This document shows positions 40,429 through 49,694 of a DNA stretch of 64,000 nucleotides, piece after piece. Under the pieces are notes generated by a model. That model was given only the letters and a program-made list of their open reading frames with translations. It was not told where the DNA came from and made no database searches. Each line of letters starts with the position of its first letter. The first letter of the stretch is position 1. Location of the stretch: NCBI RefSeq assembly GCF_004362515.1, contig NZ_SNXU01000001.1:3286001-3350000 (forward strand), written 5' to 3'. A program made the translations under genes and the position numbers. Source of the DNA: Actinokineospora alba (GTDB lineage: Bacteria > Actinomycetota > Actinomycetes > Mycobacteriales > Pseudonocardiaceae).

Positions 40429-42648
40429 TCAGCTGGTGAGAGTCCAGCTGTCGATGTAGCCGGTGTCGTTGGTCTCGACGTCCTGCACGCGCAGCTTCCA
40501 TGCGCCGTTGCGGGATTCCGAGGACAGGTTCACCGTGTAGCTGGCGTTGACGTTGTCGGCCGAGTCGCTGCTCGAGGAGTTCTTCAACCGGTAGGCCGAA
40601 CCGTCCGGGGCCACCAGGTCGATGACGAGGTCACCGCGCCAGGTGTGCACGATCGCGACGTCGACCTTGCTGCTGGCCGAGGCGGTTCCGGTGCAGGACA
40701 GTGAGATCGTGCTTTCCACCGTGGTGTTGTCAACGATGTTCACGTTCGTGCCGTTGCTGGCCGGGGCGCAGCCGCCGCCGTCGCCGGTGGACCCGGTGTT
40801 GAGGGTCCAGGTGTCGATCTTGCCGGTGTCGCCGGGGCCGGAGTCGTTGACTCGCAGCTTCCAGTCGCCGTTGGCCGCTTCACCGGAGAGGTTGACGGTG
40901 TAGGACGTCACCAGGTTGTCGGTGCCCGAGCCGGTCTTGTTGTGCAGGACGTAGGCCGAGCCGTCCGGTGCGATGAGCGAGACGGTCAGGTCACCGATGT
41001 AGGTGTGGACGATGTTGACGTCGACCTTGGCGGTGGCTGAGGCGTTGCCGGTGCAGCCGGAGACGGTGACCGGGCTTTCGACGGTGGCGTTGTCGGTGAT
41101 GGCGTAGTCGGTGGCGTTGGTGACCGCCGAGCAGGTGCCGCCGCCAGTGGGGTTGATCGTCCAGCTGAAGTTCGCCGAGCCGGACTTGGCGGGGCTGGAG
41201 CTGTCCGTCGCGGTGATGGTCACGTTGGACGTGCCCGCCGTGGTCGGGCTGCCGGTGATGGTGCCGGTCGAGGAACTGATCGACAGTCCGGCGGGCAGCC
41301 CGGTGGCCGACCAGGTGTACGGCGAGGTGCCGCCGGAAGCCGTGTTGGTCTTGTTGACCGCGGTGCCCACGGTGCCGGTCTGGTTGCCCGGGTTCGCGAC
41401 GGTGACGCCAGTGGTGCCGCCGCCGTTCATGAACGCGGTGTACAGCAGGACGTTCGGCGAACCGGCGTTGATGCCGGTCAGCTTGCCGGTCGAGCCGTTG
41501 TTGACCAGCGCGTCGCGGATCTGCTGCGGGGTCGACGAGGTGTTGAGACCCAGGTACACCGCCGCCGCGCCCGCCACGGTCGGCGAGGCCATCGAGGTGC
41601 CGGTCATGGTCGCGCTGCCGGTGTTGCTGGAGTGCGACGCCGACACGATGCTCGTGCCCGGCGCCCAGATGTCGAGGCAGGAGCCGTAGCTGCTGGGACC
41701 GGTGCCGTTGTAGCGCTGGTCCTGCTGGTTGCTGTTGCCGACCGTGATGGCCTCGGGGACGAGCTGCGGGCTGTAGTAGCAGGCGTCGTCGTTGGAGTTG
41801 CCCGCAGCCTGGATGAACTGCACGCCGCTGGCGATCAGCGACTTCACCGCGTTGTCCATGGTGGCGCTGGAGCAGCGCTGGCGGCAGCCGATGCTGTAGT
41901 TGACGACCGCGGGCTTGACCGCGTTGTTCTTGACCCAGTTGATGCCCGCGATGATGTCGTCGTTGCTGCCCGAGCCCGCGCAGTCGAGCACGCGCACGGC
42001 CGAGATGGACGCCTTCTTCGCCACGCCGTAGGTCGTGCCCGCAGCGGTGCCCGCGACGTGCGTGCCGTGGCCCTGGCAGTCCTGCGGGGTCGAGTCGTTG
42101 TCGACGAAGTCGTAACCGGCGGAGACGCGGCCGGAGAAGTCGGTGTGGCTCGCGTTGATGCCGGTGTCCAGCACGTAGACGCGAACGCCCTGACCGGGGT
42201 TGGTCGGGTAGCTGAAGGACTTGTCCAGCGGAAGGTCACGCTGGTCGATGCGGTCGTCGCCCCAGTTGGGCGGGTTGGGCTGGGTGTCGAGGGCGACCAT
42301 GGCCTGGGCCTGCTCGACGGACTCGACGTCGGCGTCGCGCGCGACGTTCTTGGCCTGTTCGGCGGTCATCGTGGCCGAGTAGCCATTGATGATCTCGAGG
42401 TTGTGCTTGACGGTGCCGCCGTGCTTGCGGGACTTGTCGGCAGCCATCGAGCTGACGGCGCCGCGGGCGCCGTTCTTGAACTTGACGATGTAGCGGTCGG
42501 GGACGGCGCCGGGGGCGTCCGCGTTCTGAATGGTGACGTCAGCTTCACTGGAGTAGGCAGGGACCGAGACCGCGGCGATGCCCGCGGTCGCGACTACGGC
42601 GAGCAGGGCTGCTCTGGACGCCTTGCTTCGCATTCGGATGCGCGTCAT
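40429..42648 (-). CDS. Secreted subtilisin-family protease with Ig-like and two P domains
   Basis: A 739-residue exported S8 protease. A Sec signal (about 1-34) and an Inhibitor_I9 propeptide (about 50-118) precede the catalytic domain, with Asp161 (VYVLDTG), His194 (GHGTHVAG), oxyanion Asn284 (AAGN) and Ser352 (GTSMASP) all present. An Ig/cadherin-like putative binding domain follows (about 415-505, GTAVNKTNTASGG), then two P (proprotein convertase) domains at about 510-625 (HTYIGDL type) and 635-738 (HTWRGDL type). The ATG at 42648 follows AAGGAATCGGC. A terminator lies directly downstream. It probably degrades extracellular protein; specificity is unknown. Confidence 0.93.
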   Translation of the reverse strand: MTRIRMRSKASRAALLAVVATAGIAAVSVPAYSSEADVTIQNADAPGAVPDRYIVKFKNGARGAVSSMAADKSRKHGGTVKHNLEIINGYSATMTAEQAKNVARDADVESVEQAQAMVALDTQPNPPNWGDDRIDQRDLPLDKSFSYPTNPGQGVRVYVLDTGINASHTDFSGRVSAGYDFVDNDSTPQDCQGHGTHVAGTAAGTTYGVAKKASISAVRVLDCAGSGSNDDIIAGINWVKNNAVKPAVVNYSIGCRQRCSSATMDNAVKSLIASGVQFIQAAGNSNDDACYYSPQLVPEAITVGNSNQQDQRYNGTGPSSYGSCLDIWAPGTSIVSASHSSNTGSATMTGTSMASPTVAGAAAVYLGLNTSSTPQQIRDALVNNGSTGKLTGINAGSPNVLLYTAFMNGGGTTGVTVANPGNQTGTVGTAVNKTNTASGGTSPYTWSATGLPAGLSISSSTGTITGSPTTAGTSNVTITATDSSSPAKSGSANFSWTINPTGGGTCSAVTNATDYAITDNATVESPVTVSGCTGNASATAKVDVNIVHTYIGDLTVSLIAPDGSAYVLHNKTGSGTDNLVTSYTVNLSGEAANGDWKLRVNDSGPGDTGKIDTWTLNTGSTGDGGGCAPASNGTNVNIVDNTTVESTISLSCTGTASASSKVDVAIVHTWRGDLVIDLVAPDGSAYRLKNSSSSDSADNVNASYTVNLSSESRNGAWKLRVQDVETNDTGYIDSWTLTS

Positions 42649-42839
42649 TTATGCCGATTCCTTACTGTGCAGGGGGTACGAGCAAGAAAGGCGCGGTCGG
42701 CTATCCCCGCGTCCACAATGGAGCTGCTCGCCCGTGCATAGTGCCACTCGTGACGCCCGTTGGAAAGACCTTAAAACTGGCGGGTACACATAACTGTTAA
42801 CCCTTAAATGGGAACATTCCCTTATGGCAACATGGAGTC

Positions 42840-43649
42840 ATGACTGATGACGCTCCGGTGCTCAGGGCCCGGATGTACGGCGAGGACGACCTGAGTTCGC
42901 TGCCCGTCTTCGCTGGGGGATTCATCAACTTCGGATTCTGGCAAGACGTGGCCGCGGACCAGCGGATAACCGTCGAACAACGAGTCGAAAGCCAGTTCGC
43001 GCTCTATCGTCTGGTATTCGAGCGGCTGGGCGTCGGCGCGGGGGACGCGGTGCTCGAAATCGGTTCAGGAACCGGTGTCGGCGCGGCCTGGGCGTTCGCC
43101 GAATTCGGTCCGCGCGAACTGCACGGTGTCGACCTGAGTCCCGACCAGGTCGCCCGCGCGAGTGCCCACGCGCAGGGGGAACGGCTGACCTACCGCCAAG
43201 GCGCCGCCGAGGATCTCCCGTTCCCCGACGAGACCTTCGACGTCGCGGTGTCCATCGAGGCCGCGCAGCACCTCGACGACCTCGGCGCGTTCGCCGCGCA
43301 GGCGTACCGGGTGCTGCGGCCGGGTGGTCGGTTCGCCGTCAGCACGTTCTTCGCCCCGACCGCGGACCGCCGCGGCGAATTGGCGGCCCGGCTGGACACC
43401 TTCACCTCCGGCGTCGACCGCGATCACTCGATCCCAGAAGTGGTCGGCCACTTGGAGGCCGCGGGCTTCGGCGACGTCCGGGTCACCTCGATCGGCGAGC
43501 ACGTCTGGCCGGGGCTGGACCGTTGGATCGCCCAACTCGGCGTGCCCGAGGGCGAGTGGCCACGGCGCTGGCTGACCTCCTACCGCGACGGCCTGATCGA
43601 CTACTACGTCATCTCGGCGGGCCGGTCGGCGGGCGAACGGATGAGGTAG
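42840..43649 (+). CDS. SAM-dependent methyltransferase (class I)
   Basis: A 269-residue type 11-like methyltransferase. The SAM motif I is VLEIGSGTGVGAAW, then GVDLSPDQVARA, motif II-like FDVAVSIEAAQHLDD and YRVLRPGGRFAVSTFF. The architecture resembles sugar and small-molecule methyltransferases of natural-product tailoring. It is divergent from the S8 protease (191 bp) and converges on the flavin monooxygenase, sharing 46 bp of coding overlap. The substrate is unknown. Confidence 0.88.
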   Translation: MTDDAPVLRARMYGEDDLSSLPVFAGGFINFGFWQDVAADQRITVEQRVESQFALYRLVFERLGVGAGDAVLEIGSGTGVGAAWAFAEFGPRELHGVDLSPDQVARASAHAQGERLTYRQGAAEDLPFPDETFDVAVSIEAAQHLDDLGAFAAQAYRVLRPGGRFAVSTFFAPTADRRGELAARLDTFTSGVDRDHSIPEVVGHLEAAGFGDVRVTSIGEHVWPGLDRWIAQLGVPEGEWPRRWLTSYRDGLIDYYVISAGRSAGERMR

Positions 43650-45091
43650 TCCGACGGGTCGAACGCCGCGAGCCGGGCGCGCATCCGGCTGGTGGACCAC
43701 GGCCAGCTGAAACTGTTGCGGCCGTTGGAGTCCAGGTAGTAGCTGGAGCAGCCGCCGGTGTTGTAGACGGTGCCCGCCAGCGCGCCCTGCACCTCATTGT
43801 TGTAGCGGCGCTGCACGTCCGGGCGGACCGTGATGCTCGACCAGCCGAGCTCGCGGATCCGGCGCACAGCGGTGTTCACGTAGCCGAGCTGGGCTTCGAG
43901 GATGGTGAACGCCGACGAGTGCCCGGTGCCCAGACTCGGCCCCAGCAAAAGGAAAGCGTTCGAGAAGCCGGCGACCGTGGTGCCGAGGTAGCTGACCGGG
44001 CTGCCCCGCCAGTGCTCGGCGAGACTGCGTCCCTCGGCGTCGAACACCAGGTTCGCCAGCGGCATGTCGAGGATGCGGAACCCGGTGCCGAGGATGATCG
44101 CGTCCACTTCGGACTCGACACCGTCGGCGCCGACGACGTGACTGCCCCGGATCTCCTCGACCGCGTGCGGATGGACCGTCACGTTCGGCTTGGTCAGCGC
44201 GGGGTAGTAGGTGTTGGAGAACAGCAGGCGTTTGCAGCCGAGCGTGTAGTCCGGGGTGAGTGCCCGGCGCAGGTCCGGATCGCGGACGGTGAGCCGCAGG
44301 TGTGCCAGGCCGATCCGCTGGACCAGCCGCAGGATCCACGGGTTGCGGAAGCCGACGCCGAGCGCCTCCATGGCCGCGTACTCGAACCCGCGCAGCGCCC
44401 GCTGGACGAACGGGACGGCGCGCAGGAGCCGCTTCTCGAGCTCGGGCACGGCGTGGTCGGGCTTGGGCAGCACCCACTGCGCGGTCCGCTGGAACAGGTG
44501 CAGGGATGCGACCTCGGGCTGCAGGTGCGGCACGAACTGCACGGCCGACGCGCCGCTGCCCACGACCGCGACCCGCTTGCCCTTCAGGTCGATGGTGTGG
44601 TCCCACCAGGCCGAGTGGAAGACCTCGCCGGGGAAGTCGACCAGGCCGGGCAGGTCCGGGATGAGCGGCTCGTTCCACGGACCCGCCCCGGCGACCAGGA
44701 TTCGCGCGGTGAACCGGCCGCGGGTCGTGTCGAGGTGCCAGCGCTGGTCGCCGTCGGACCACTGGGCGCGGGTCAGCTCGACGCCGAAGCGCACATGCGG
44801 GTCGACACCGTGCTCGGCGGACACCCGGCGCAGGTAGTCCAGGATCTCCGGCTGCTCGGCGAACGCCCGGCTCCACTCCGGGTTGGGCGCGAACGAGAAC
44901 GAGTACAGCGCCGACGGGACGTCGCACGCGCAGCCCGGGTAGGTGTTGGCCCGCCAGGTCCCGCCGACGCCCGCGGTCTTCTCCAGCACGGCGAAGTCGG
45001 TCACGCCCTGGGCGAGCAGCTTGACGGCCGCCCCGATGCCGGAGGCACCCGCGCCGATGACGACGACCTCGAAGTCGCGCTGACCATCCAC
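43604..45091 (-). CDS. Baeyer-Villiger-type flavin monooxygenase
   Basis: A 495-residue FAD/NADPH enzyme. The GTG at 45091 has GGGAGG 8 bp upstream; the open frame to 45262 includes a repeat element and is not coding there. Rossmann GAGASGIGAAVKLL, the BVMO-like YPGCACDVPSALYSF, GAGPWNEPLIPDLPGL and FHSAWWDHTIDLKGKRVAVVGSGASAVQF are visible; the second GxGxxA binds NADPH. The fingerprint FxGxxxHxxxW appears as FPGEVFHSAWW. It may oxidise ketones, terpenoids or aldehydes. It converges on the methyltransferase. Confidence 0.9.
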   Translation of the reverse strand: MDGQRDFEVVVIGAGASGIGAAVKLLAQGVTDFAVLEKTAGVGGTWRANTYPGCACDVPSALYSFSFAPNPEWSRAFAEQPEILDYLRRVSAEHGVDPHVRFGVELTRAQWSDGDQRWHLDTTRGRFTARILVAGAGPWNEPLIPDLPGLVDFPGEVFHSAWWDHTIDLKGKRVAVVGSGASAVQFVPHLQPEVASLHLFQRTAQWVLPKPDHAVPELEKRLLRAVPFVQRALRGFEYAAMEALGVGFRNPWILRLVQRIGLAHLRLTVRDPDLRRALTPDYTLGCKRLLFSNTYYPALTKPNVTVHPHAVEEIRGSHVVGADGVESEVDAIILGTGFRILDMPLANLVFDAEGRSLAEHWRGSPVSYLGTTVAGFSNAFLLLGPSLGTGHSSAFTILEAQLGYVNTAVRRIRELGWSSITVRPDVQRRYNNEVQGALAGTVYNTGGCSSYYLDSNGRNSFSWPWSTSRMRARLAAFDPSDYLIRSPADRPAEMT

Positions 45092-45160
45092 GCCAGACCT
45101 CCCGGAGTCATACCGCAAGACTCCAAAGACTAACAGTATCCGAAACCCCCACCAACCCCC

Positions 45161-45283
45161 GCGAGTCGCCCCTCCCGGCAAACGAGTCGCCCCTCCAGGC
45201 AAGTGAGTTCGACATTCGCGAGGCACGAACGTTGAACTCACTTGCCGGACAGGGCGACTCACTTGCCGGACGGGGCGACTCGC
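45161..45283. repeat. Extragenic palindrome (element C) with 50-nt arms
   Basis: Arms 45161-45210 and 45234-45283 are about 88% complementary and each holds two tandem units of GGCGACTCxCTTGCCGGxxxGG type (GCGAGTCGCCCCTCCCGGCA on the left). The 23-nt loop has no obvious signal. It lies between the glycosyltransferase stop and the monooxygenase start, both on the minus strand. The right arm recurs as a 50-nt segment at 60001-60050. Confidence 0.85.
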
Positions 45284-45298
45284 GACCTTGGGGGTGGG

Positions 45299-46438
45299 TT
45301 AGGCGCCGAGGGTTTCGAGGGTGGCGGCGGTTTCGGCGGGGCTGGGCATGGCGGCGATCTCGGCTGCGACCTCGCGGGACCGTGCGGCGACGGCGTCGTC
45401 GGCCAGGAGGTCGGCCGCCCTGGCTGCCACCGCCTCGACCGTGATCGCGTCGCCGACGAGTTGCACGCCCGCGCCGCCCTCGGTCACCGCGTCGGCGTTG
45501 ACGAACTGGTCGGCGCCCTGCGGGATGAACAGCTGCGGGACGCCGGCGGCCAGGGCTCCGAGCGTGGTGCCGCTGCCACCGTGGTGGACGACGAGATCGG
45601 TGTGCGGCAACAGGTCCGCCTGCGGTACCCACGGCAGCACGGTCACGTTGTCCGGCGCCGTCCCGAGGTCGGCGATCTCCACGGTCGGGCCCGCCGCGAC
45701 GATCACCCGGGCGGGCAGCGTCGCGAGACCGTCGATGGCGGTCCGCAGCACGCCCGCCTGGCCGAACGCCGTGCCCAGGGTCAGGTAGACCAAAGGCTTG
45801 TCGTGCTCGGCGACCCATGCGGGCAGCTCGCCCGGCTCGGCGAAGGCCACCGGGCGCAGCGGGATCCGCTTGGGGAAGGTGAGGAATTCCTTGTCCTGCA
45901 AGGAAGCCGGGTAGATGTCGAGATACGGGTCGGGGAACGGCCCGGCCGGGTCGTAGTCGACCCCGAGTTCGGCGGCCACCTCGGCGTTCTTGGTGAGGAA
46001 GCTGGGGAAGGTGTTCCCCAGGGCGCCGCGGCCGAAGGCGTGGCACAGCACCGGGATGCCCGCGGCCTTGGCGGCCAGCCCGGCACCTGGACTGCCCGCT
46101 TCGTAGAGCACCAGGTCGGGCTTCTCGCGGGCGAGGATCGGGCCGAGGTCGGCGGCGATGCCGCGCGCGAGCACCGAGATGAAGACGCTGCTCACCACCT
46201 CGCTCATCGCCTCGACGTCGCTGAAGTCCGGCGGCGAGCCCTGGGTGACCTGGTTGAAGGCGTCGGTGATCGTGGTGCCGACATCGACGACGTCGAAGCC
46301 GAGCGAGATCAGGACGGGATGGAAGGAGGCGTCGGTCGCGTAGGTGACGCGGTGGCCGTGCTCCTTGGCCGCGATCGCCAAGGGGAGCAGGGGGTACGTG
46401 TGGCCATGGCTGGGCAGGCTGGAGATCAAGACATGCAC
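45299..46438 (-). CDS. UDP/NDP-sugar glycosyltransferase, MGT family (GT1)
   Basis: A 379-residue GT-B glycosyltransferase. The N-terminal acceptor domain starts HVLISSLPSHGHTYPLLPLA; the C-terminal donor domain has LPWVPQADLLPHTDLVVHHGGSGTTLGALAAGVPQLFIPQGADQFVNA, the macrolide-type signature (HGGSGT and PQGADQ). Such enzymes glycosylate macrolides, terpenoids, flavonoids or other small molecules. It lies 58 bp after idi and before the flavin monooxygenase on the same strand; the acceptor is unknown. Confidence 0.9.
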   Translation of the reverse strand: MHVLISSLPSHGHTYPLLPLAIAAKEHGHRVTYATDASFHPVLISLGFDVVDVGTTITDAFNQVTQGSPPDFSDVEAMSEVVSSVFISVLARGIAADLGPILAREKPDLVLYEAGSPGAGLAAKAAGIPVLCHAFGRGALGNTFPSFLTKNAEVAAELGVDYDPAGPFPDPYLDIYPASLQDKEFLTFPKRIPLRPVAFAEPGELPAWVAEHDKPLVYLTLGTAFGQAGVLRTAIDGLATLPARVIVAAGPTVEIADLGTAPDNVTVLPWVPQADLLPHTDLVVHHGGSGTTLGALAAGVPQLFIPQGADQFVNADAVTEGGAGVQLVGDAITVEAVAARAADLLADDAVAARSREVAAEIAAMPSPAETAATLETLGA

Positions 46439-46496
46439 TGAACCGACAGTACGTGCGCCGAAGCGGTCTTCGCCGGCTTTTTTCCAACCGTTCCGG

Positions 46497-47078
46497 TTAC
46501 CGGACGGCGATCGGCAGTTCGTCGGTGTCGCCGACCGGCCACGCCAGCGGGTCGGGCCCGAGCCGGGTCAGCTCGCTGATCTGCAGCACGCTCCACGGCG
46601 AGACCGCCCGCGTCCCGGCGAGCACCGACTCGCTGAACTCGGCCCACGACACCCATTCCGCGGCGTCGACCTCGTCGGGGTTGGGCACCGGGTCGGTGGT
46701 GACGACGACCCGGAACACCGGGCACATCTCGTTCTCCACCATGCCGTTGTCCATCACCGCGCGGTAGCGGAAGCGGGGCAGGATCAGGTCGGGGTGGTGC
46801 GGTCCGGCGAGCCCGAGCTCGTCCTCCAGCCTGCGCGCCACACTGCGGGCGATCGGCTCGTCGGGGCCGGGGTGACCGCAGCAGGAGTTCGTCCAGACGC
46901 CGGGCCAGGTCTTCTTGTGCGAGGCCCGCTGGGTGATCAGGAACCGTCCGTCCGGATCGAAGACGTAGCTGGAGAACGCCAGATGCAGCGGGGTGTTCGC
47001 GTGGTGCACCTCGGTTTTGGCGGCGGTGCCGATTCCTTGGCCGGTCTCGTCCAGCAGCAGTACCTGCTCCGTGATCAC
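46497..47078 (-). CDS. idi: Isopentenyl-diphosphate delta-isomerase type I
   Basis: A 193-residue Nudix-fold enzyme interconverting IPP and DMAPP. The active-site Cys is in TWPGVWTNSCCGHPGPDE, and the metal/Glu region is ARRLEDELGL with the downstream VENEMCPVF. WVSWAEF matches the family. Length (about 180-200) is normal. It is divergent from the phosphotransferase with only 45 bp between them and sits upstream of the glycosyltransferase. No prenyl synthase or terpene cyclase is in the window. Confidence 0.93.
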   Translation of the reverse strand: MITEQVLLLDETGQGIGTAAKTEVHHANTPLHLAFSSYVFDPDGRFLITQRASHKKTWPGVWTNSCCGHPGPDEPIARSVARRLEDELGLAGPHHPDLILPRFRYRAVMDNGMVENEMCPVFRVVVTTDPVPNPDEVDAAEWVSWAEFSESVLAGTRAVSPWSVLQISELTRLGPDPLAWPVGDTDELPIAVR

Positions 47079-47123
47079 GGTATTACCTTGCCCGCCGGAG
47101 TGGGACCAGGCAACCTGAGTCGC

Positions 47124-48050
47124 ATGCTTGGCCTAGGGCGCCCGCGCCGCGTCGACCCCCTGTCGAGCAGTCCCGGCTCCCAGGTCTGGGCCGTCGACCT
47201 CGCCGACCGGCGGGTGGTGGTGAAACAACTGTTGGGACACAACGCCGACACCCGTTTCCACCGCGAACTCGTGGCCCTGCGAGCGGCCGCGGAAGTGGGC
47301 CTGGCACCGGAGGTCCTCGACGCGGACGCGGGCGCGAAAGTCACCGTGCTGGAGTACGTCGAGAGCACGCGCGTGTTCCCCGACCCCCTCACCTACGCCC
47401 GCACGCTCGCCCGCCTGCACGCCATCACCCCGCCGCCGTCCCTGCCTACCGCCGAACCGCCAGGGGAAGCGGACCTGATCGCGTTCCTACGCCTGTGCAC
47501 CGAAGTCGGCCTGACCGCGTCGCCCGCTGCCGAACACGCCCTGCGCTCACTCCTCGCCCGCGTCGCCACCGGCGGCCCATCCCTCCTCCACGGCGACCCG
47601 TGCCCCGGCAACCTGCTGGTCACCCCGGACGGCGTGCACTTCATCGACTTCGAACAAGCCGGCCGCGGCTCGGGTCTGGCCGAACTGGCGTACCTCCGGA
47701 TGGCCTTCCCCACCTGCGGTTACAGCACGGTCCTGGCGCCGGAGGTGATCGCCTCGGCCGAGTCGGCGTACCTCGAGACCTGGCGGGACCTCACCGGCAC
47801 CGACGTCCCAGGCACCCTCACCGACCACTGCATCGCCTGGCTGCTGCGCGGCGACGCCCTTGTCCAACGCATCCAGCGTGGCGCGCGCGACCAGTTCGCG
47901 CGGGTGCTGGTGGAGGACTGGAGCTGGGGCCCGATGACCGCCCGAGAGCGACTCCTCCACCGGCTGCGGATGGTGATCGACCTCGACGTCCCCGCCGCCG
48001 CGCCCCTCTTCGCCGCACTGGCGATCCGCCTCGAAACCCGCTGGTCCTGA
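47124..48050 (+). CDS. Aminoglycoside phosphotransferase (APH)-family kinase
   Basis: A 308-residue kinase-fold protein. The ATP-binding region is SQVWAVDLADRRVVVKQLLG (Lys in VVVKQ), the catalytic loop is LLHGDPCPGNLLVTPD (HGDxxxxN), and the metal-binding FIDFEQAGRG corresponds to DxD. APH-fold enzymes phosphorylate aminoglycosides, sugars, choline or homoserine-like substrates; resistance should not be assumed. The open frame extends to 46344, overlapping idi, but ATG 47124 starts the conserved part. It ends in a terminator. Confidence 0.85.
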   Translation: MLGLGRPRRVDPLSSSPGSQVWAVDLADRRVVVKQLLGHNADTRFHRELVALRAAAEVGLAPEVLDADAGAKVTVLEYVESTRVFPDPLTYARTLARLHAITPPPSLPTAEPPGEADLIAFLRLCTEVGLTASPAAEHALRSLLARVATGGPSLLHGDPCPGNLLVTPDGVHFIDFEQAGRGSGLAELAYLRMAFPTCGYSTVLAPEVIASAESAYLETWRDLTGTDVPGTLTDHCIAWLLRGDALVQRIQRGARDQFARVLVEDWSWGPMTARERLLHRLRMVIDLDVPAAAPLFAALAIRLETRWS

Positions 48051-48052
48051 AA

Positions 48053-48095
48053 CCGGAAATGCCCGCCGAGCACCAGGCTCAGCGGGCATTTCCGG
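48053..48095. terminator. Bidirectional terminator
   Basis: CCGGAAATGCCCGCCGAG (48053-48070) pairs with CTCAGCGGGCATTTCCGG (48078-48095) with one mismatch, between convergent stops at 48050 and 48108. Confidence 0.92.
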
Positions 48096-48107
48096 TGTTC
48101 GCGCTGG

Positions 48108-49694
48108 TTAGAGCGTCAGGCTCCAGGTGTCGATGTTGCCCGTATCGTACCGGGCGACGTCCTGGACCTTCAGTTTCCAAACGCCGTTGCGGGCCTCAGA
48201 CGACAGGTTCACCGTGTAGCTCGCGATGACGTTGTCGGCCGAGTCGTTCGACGAGGACGCCTTGAGCCGGTAGGCCGAGCCGTCCGGGGCCACCAGGTCG
48301 ACGACCAGGTCGCCGCGCCAGGTGTGCTTGATGTTGACGTCGACCTTCGCCGTGGCCGAGGCGTTGCCCGTGCAGCCGGAGACGGTGATGTCACTGGTGA
48401 CCGCGGCGCCCGCGTCCGGGATGGCGACGTCGGTGCCGTTGGTCTGGGTGGCGCAGCCGGTGGGCGGGGGAACGTCGCCGCCGGTGCCGATGAACAGCAG
48501 CTTGTTCGGCGACCCGGTGCCCGCGTTGGTCACCTTGCCGCTGGTGGCGTTGGCGATCATCGCGTCGTGGACCTGCTTCGGGGTGGCCGTCGGGTTGGCC
48601 GCCAGGTACAGCGCCACCGCGCCCGCGACGTGCGGGGACGCCATGGACGTGCCGCTCTTGGTGGAGCTGCCCGTGGTGCTCGAGTGCGACGCCGACACGA
48701 TGCTGTCACCGGGGGCGAAGAGGTCCGAGCAGGTGCCATAGCTCGACGACCAGAGGCTGTTGCTGACCCGGCCGTCGGTCTTGTTCGTCGCCATGACGTT
48801 GATCGTCTCGGACACGCGCTGCGGGCTGTACTGGCAGCTGTCGTCGCCGAAGTTGCCCGCCGCGACGGCGTAGGTGACGCCCTTGGCGATCGAGTTCTTC
48901 ACCGCGGTGTCGAGCACGGTGCTCGGCTCGTTCTTGACGCCGGTGTAGAGGCTCATGTTGGCCACGGCGGGCAGCACCGCGTTCGCGGTCACCCAGTCCA
49001 CGCCCTTGGCCATGCCCGCCACCGAGCCGCCGCCCTGGCAGTTCAGCACGCGGACCGCCTTGAGCTTGACCTCCTTGGCCACGCCGAACGTCTTGCCGCC
49101 CACGGTGCCCGCGACGTGCGTGCCGTGGCCCTGGCAGTCCTTGCCCGCCTGGCCGTCGGTGAACACGTCGGTGCCCAGGCTGGCCCGGCCGCCGAAGTCG
49201 GCGTGGTCGTAGTTGATGCCGGTGTCGATCACGTACGCGGTGACGTTGGACGCCCCGGTCGCGTACGAGTAGTTGCTGTTCAGCGGCAGGTCGCGCTGGT
49301 CGACCCGGTCCAGACCCCACGACGGCGGGTTGGGCTGGTCGGTCAGCATCTGGATGGTGCGGTCCTGCTCGATCGACGCCACGGCCGGGTCGGCGGCGAG
49401 CTTGCGAGCCTGCGCCGCGGACATGGTGACCGAGAAGCCGCGCAGCGCGGACTCGTAGGTGAAGCCGACCTTGCCGCCGTACTTGCGGCCCAGGCTGTCG
49501 GCGGAGGCGGCGACGGCCCGCGACTGGCCGTCCTTGAGCATGACGATGTAGCTGTCCTTGATGGCGTTCGCGGAGTTCTCGTTCAGGATCTGGGCTTCCG
49601 CCGCCGTGGCCGGGACAGCCAGGGCGAAGGTGGCTCCGACAGTGGCCGCGGCCGCCGTGACGGCGACCGCCACCCTGGTTCGGGACATGCGCAT
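48108..49694 (-). CDS. Secreted subtilisin-family protease with one P domain
   Basis: A 528-residue exported S8 protease starting at ATG 49694 (AGAGGAG 8 bp upstream). Signal peptide about 1-32 (AAAA, cleavage VPATA), Inhibitor_I9 propeptide about 45-118, catalytic Asp157 (YVIDTG), His190 (GHGTHVAG), and Ser350 (GTSMASP). After a short linker (GGDVPPPTGC) comes one P domain (about 425-528) of the HTWRGDL subtype, very close to the last P domain of the protease at 40429. The body is aligned throughout with that protease (DQPNPPSWGLDRVDQRDLPL), so they are paralogues about 6 kb apart. Confidence 0.94.
   Translation of the reverse strand: MRMSRTRVAVAVTAAAATVGATFALAVPATAAEAQILNENSANAIKDSYIVMLKDGQSRAVAASADSLGRKYGGKVGFTYESALRGFSVTMSAAQARKLAADPAVASIEQDRTIQMLTDQPNPPSWGLDRVDQRDLPLNSNYSYATGASNVTAYVIDTGINYDHADFGGRASLGTDVFTDGQAGKDCQGHGTHVAGTVGGKTFGVAKEVKLKAVRVLNCQGGGSVAGMAKGVDWVTANAVLPAVANMSLYTGVKNEPSTVLDTAVKNSIAKGVTYAVAAGNFGDDSCQYSPQRVSETINVMATNKTDGRVSNSLWSSSYGTCSDLFAPGDSIVSASHSSTTGSSTKSGTSMASPHVAGAVALYLAANPTATPKQVHDAMIANATSGKVTNAGTGSPNKLLFIGTGGDVPPPTGCATQTNGTDVAIPDAGAAVTSDITVSGCTGNASATAKVDVNIKHTWRGDLVVDLVAPDGSAYRLKASSSNDSADNVIASYTVNLSSEARNGVWKLKVQDVARYDTGNIDTWSLTL

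Noticed and set aside
42840..47078. A terpenoid biosynthetic gene cluster
   Set aside because: No prenyltransferase, terpene cyclase or polyprenyl synthase is present; only tailoring-type genes are.
47124..48050. Antibiotic resistance (aminoglycoside kinase) gene
   Set aside because: Only the APH fold is shown; actinomycetes have many APH-fold kinases with non-antibiotic substrates.
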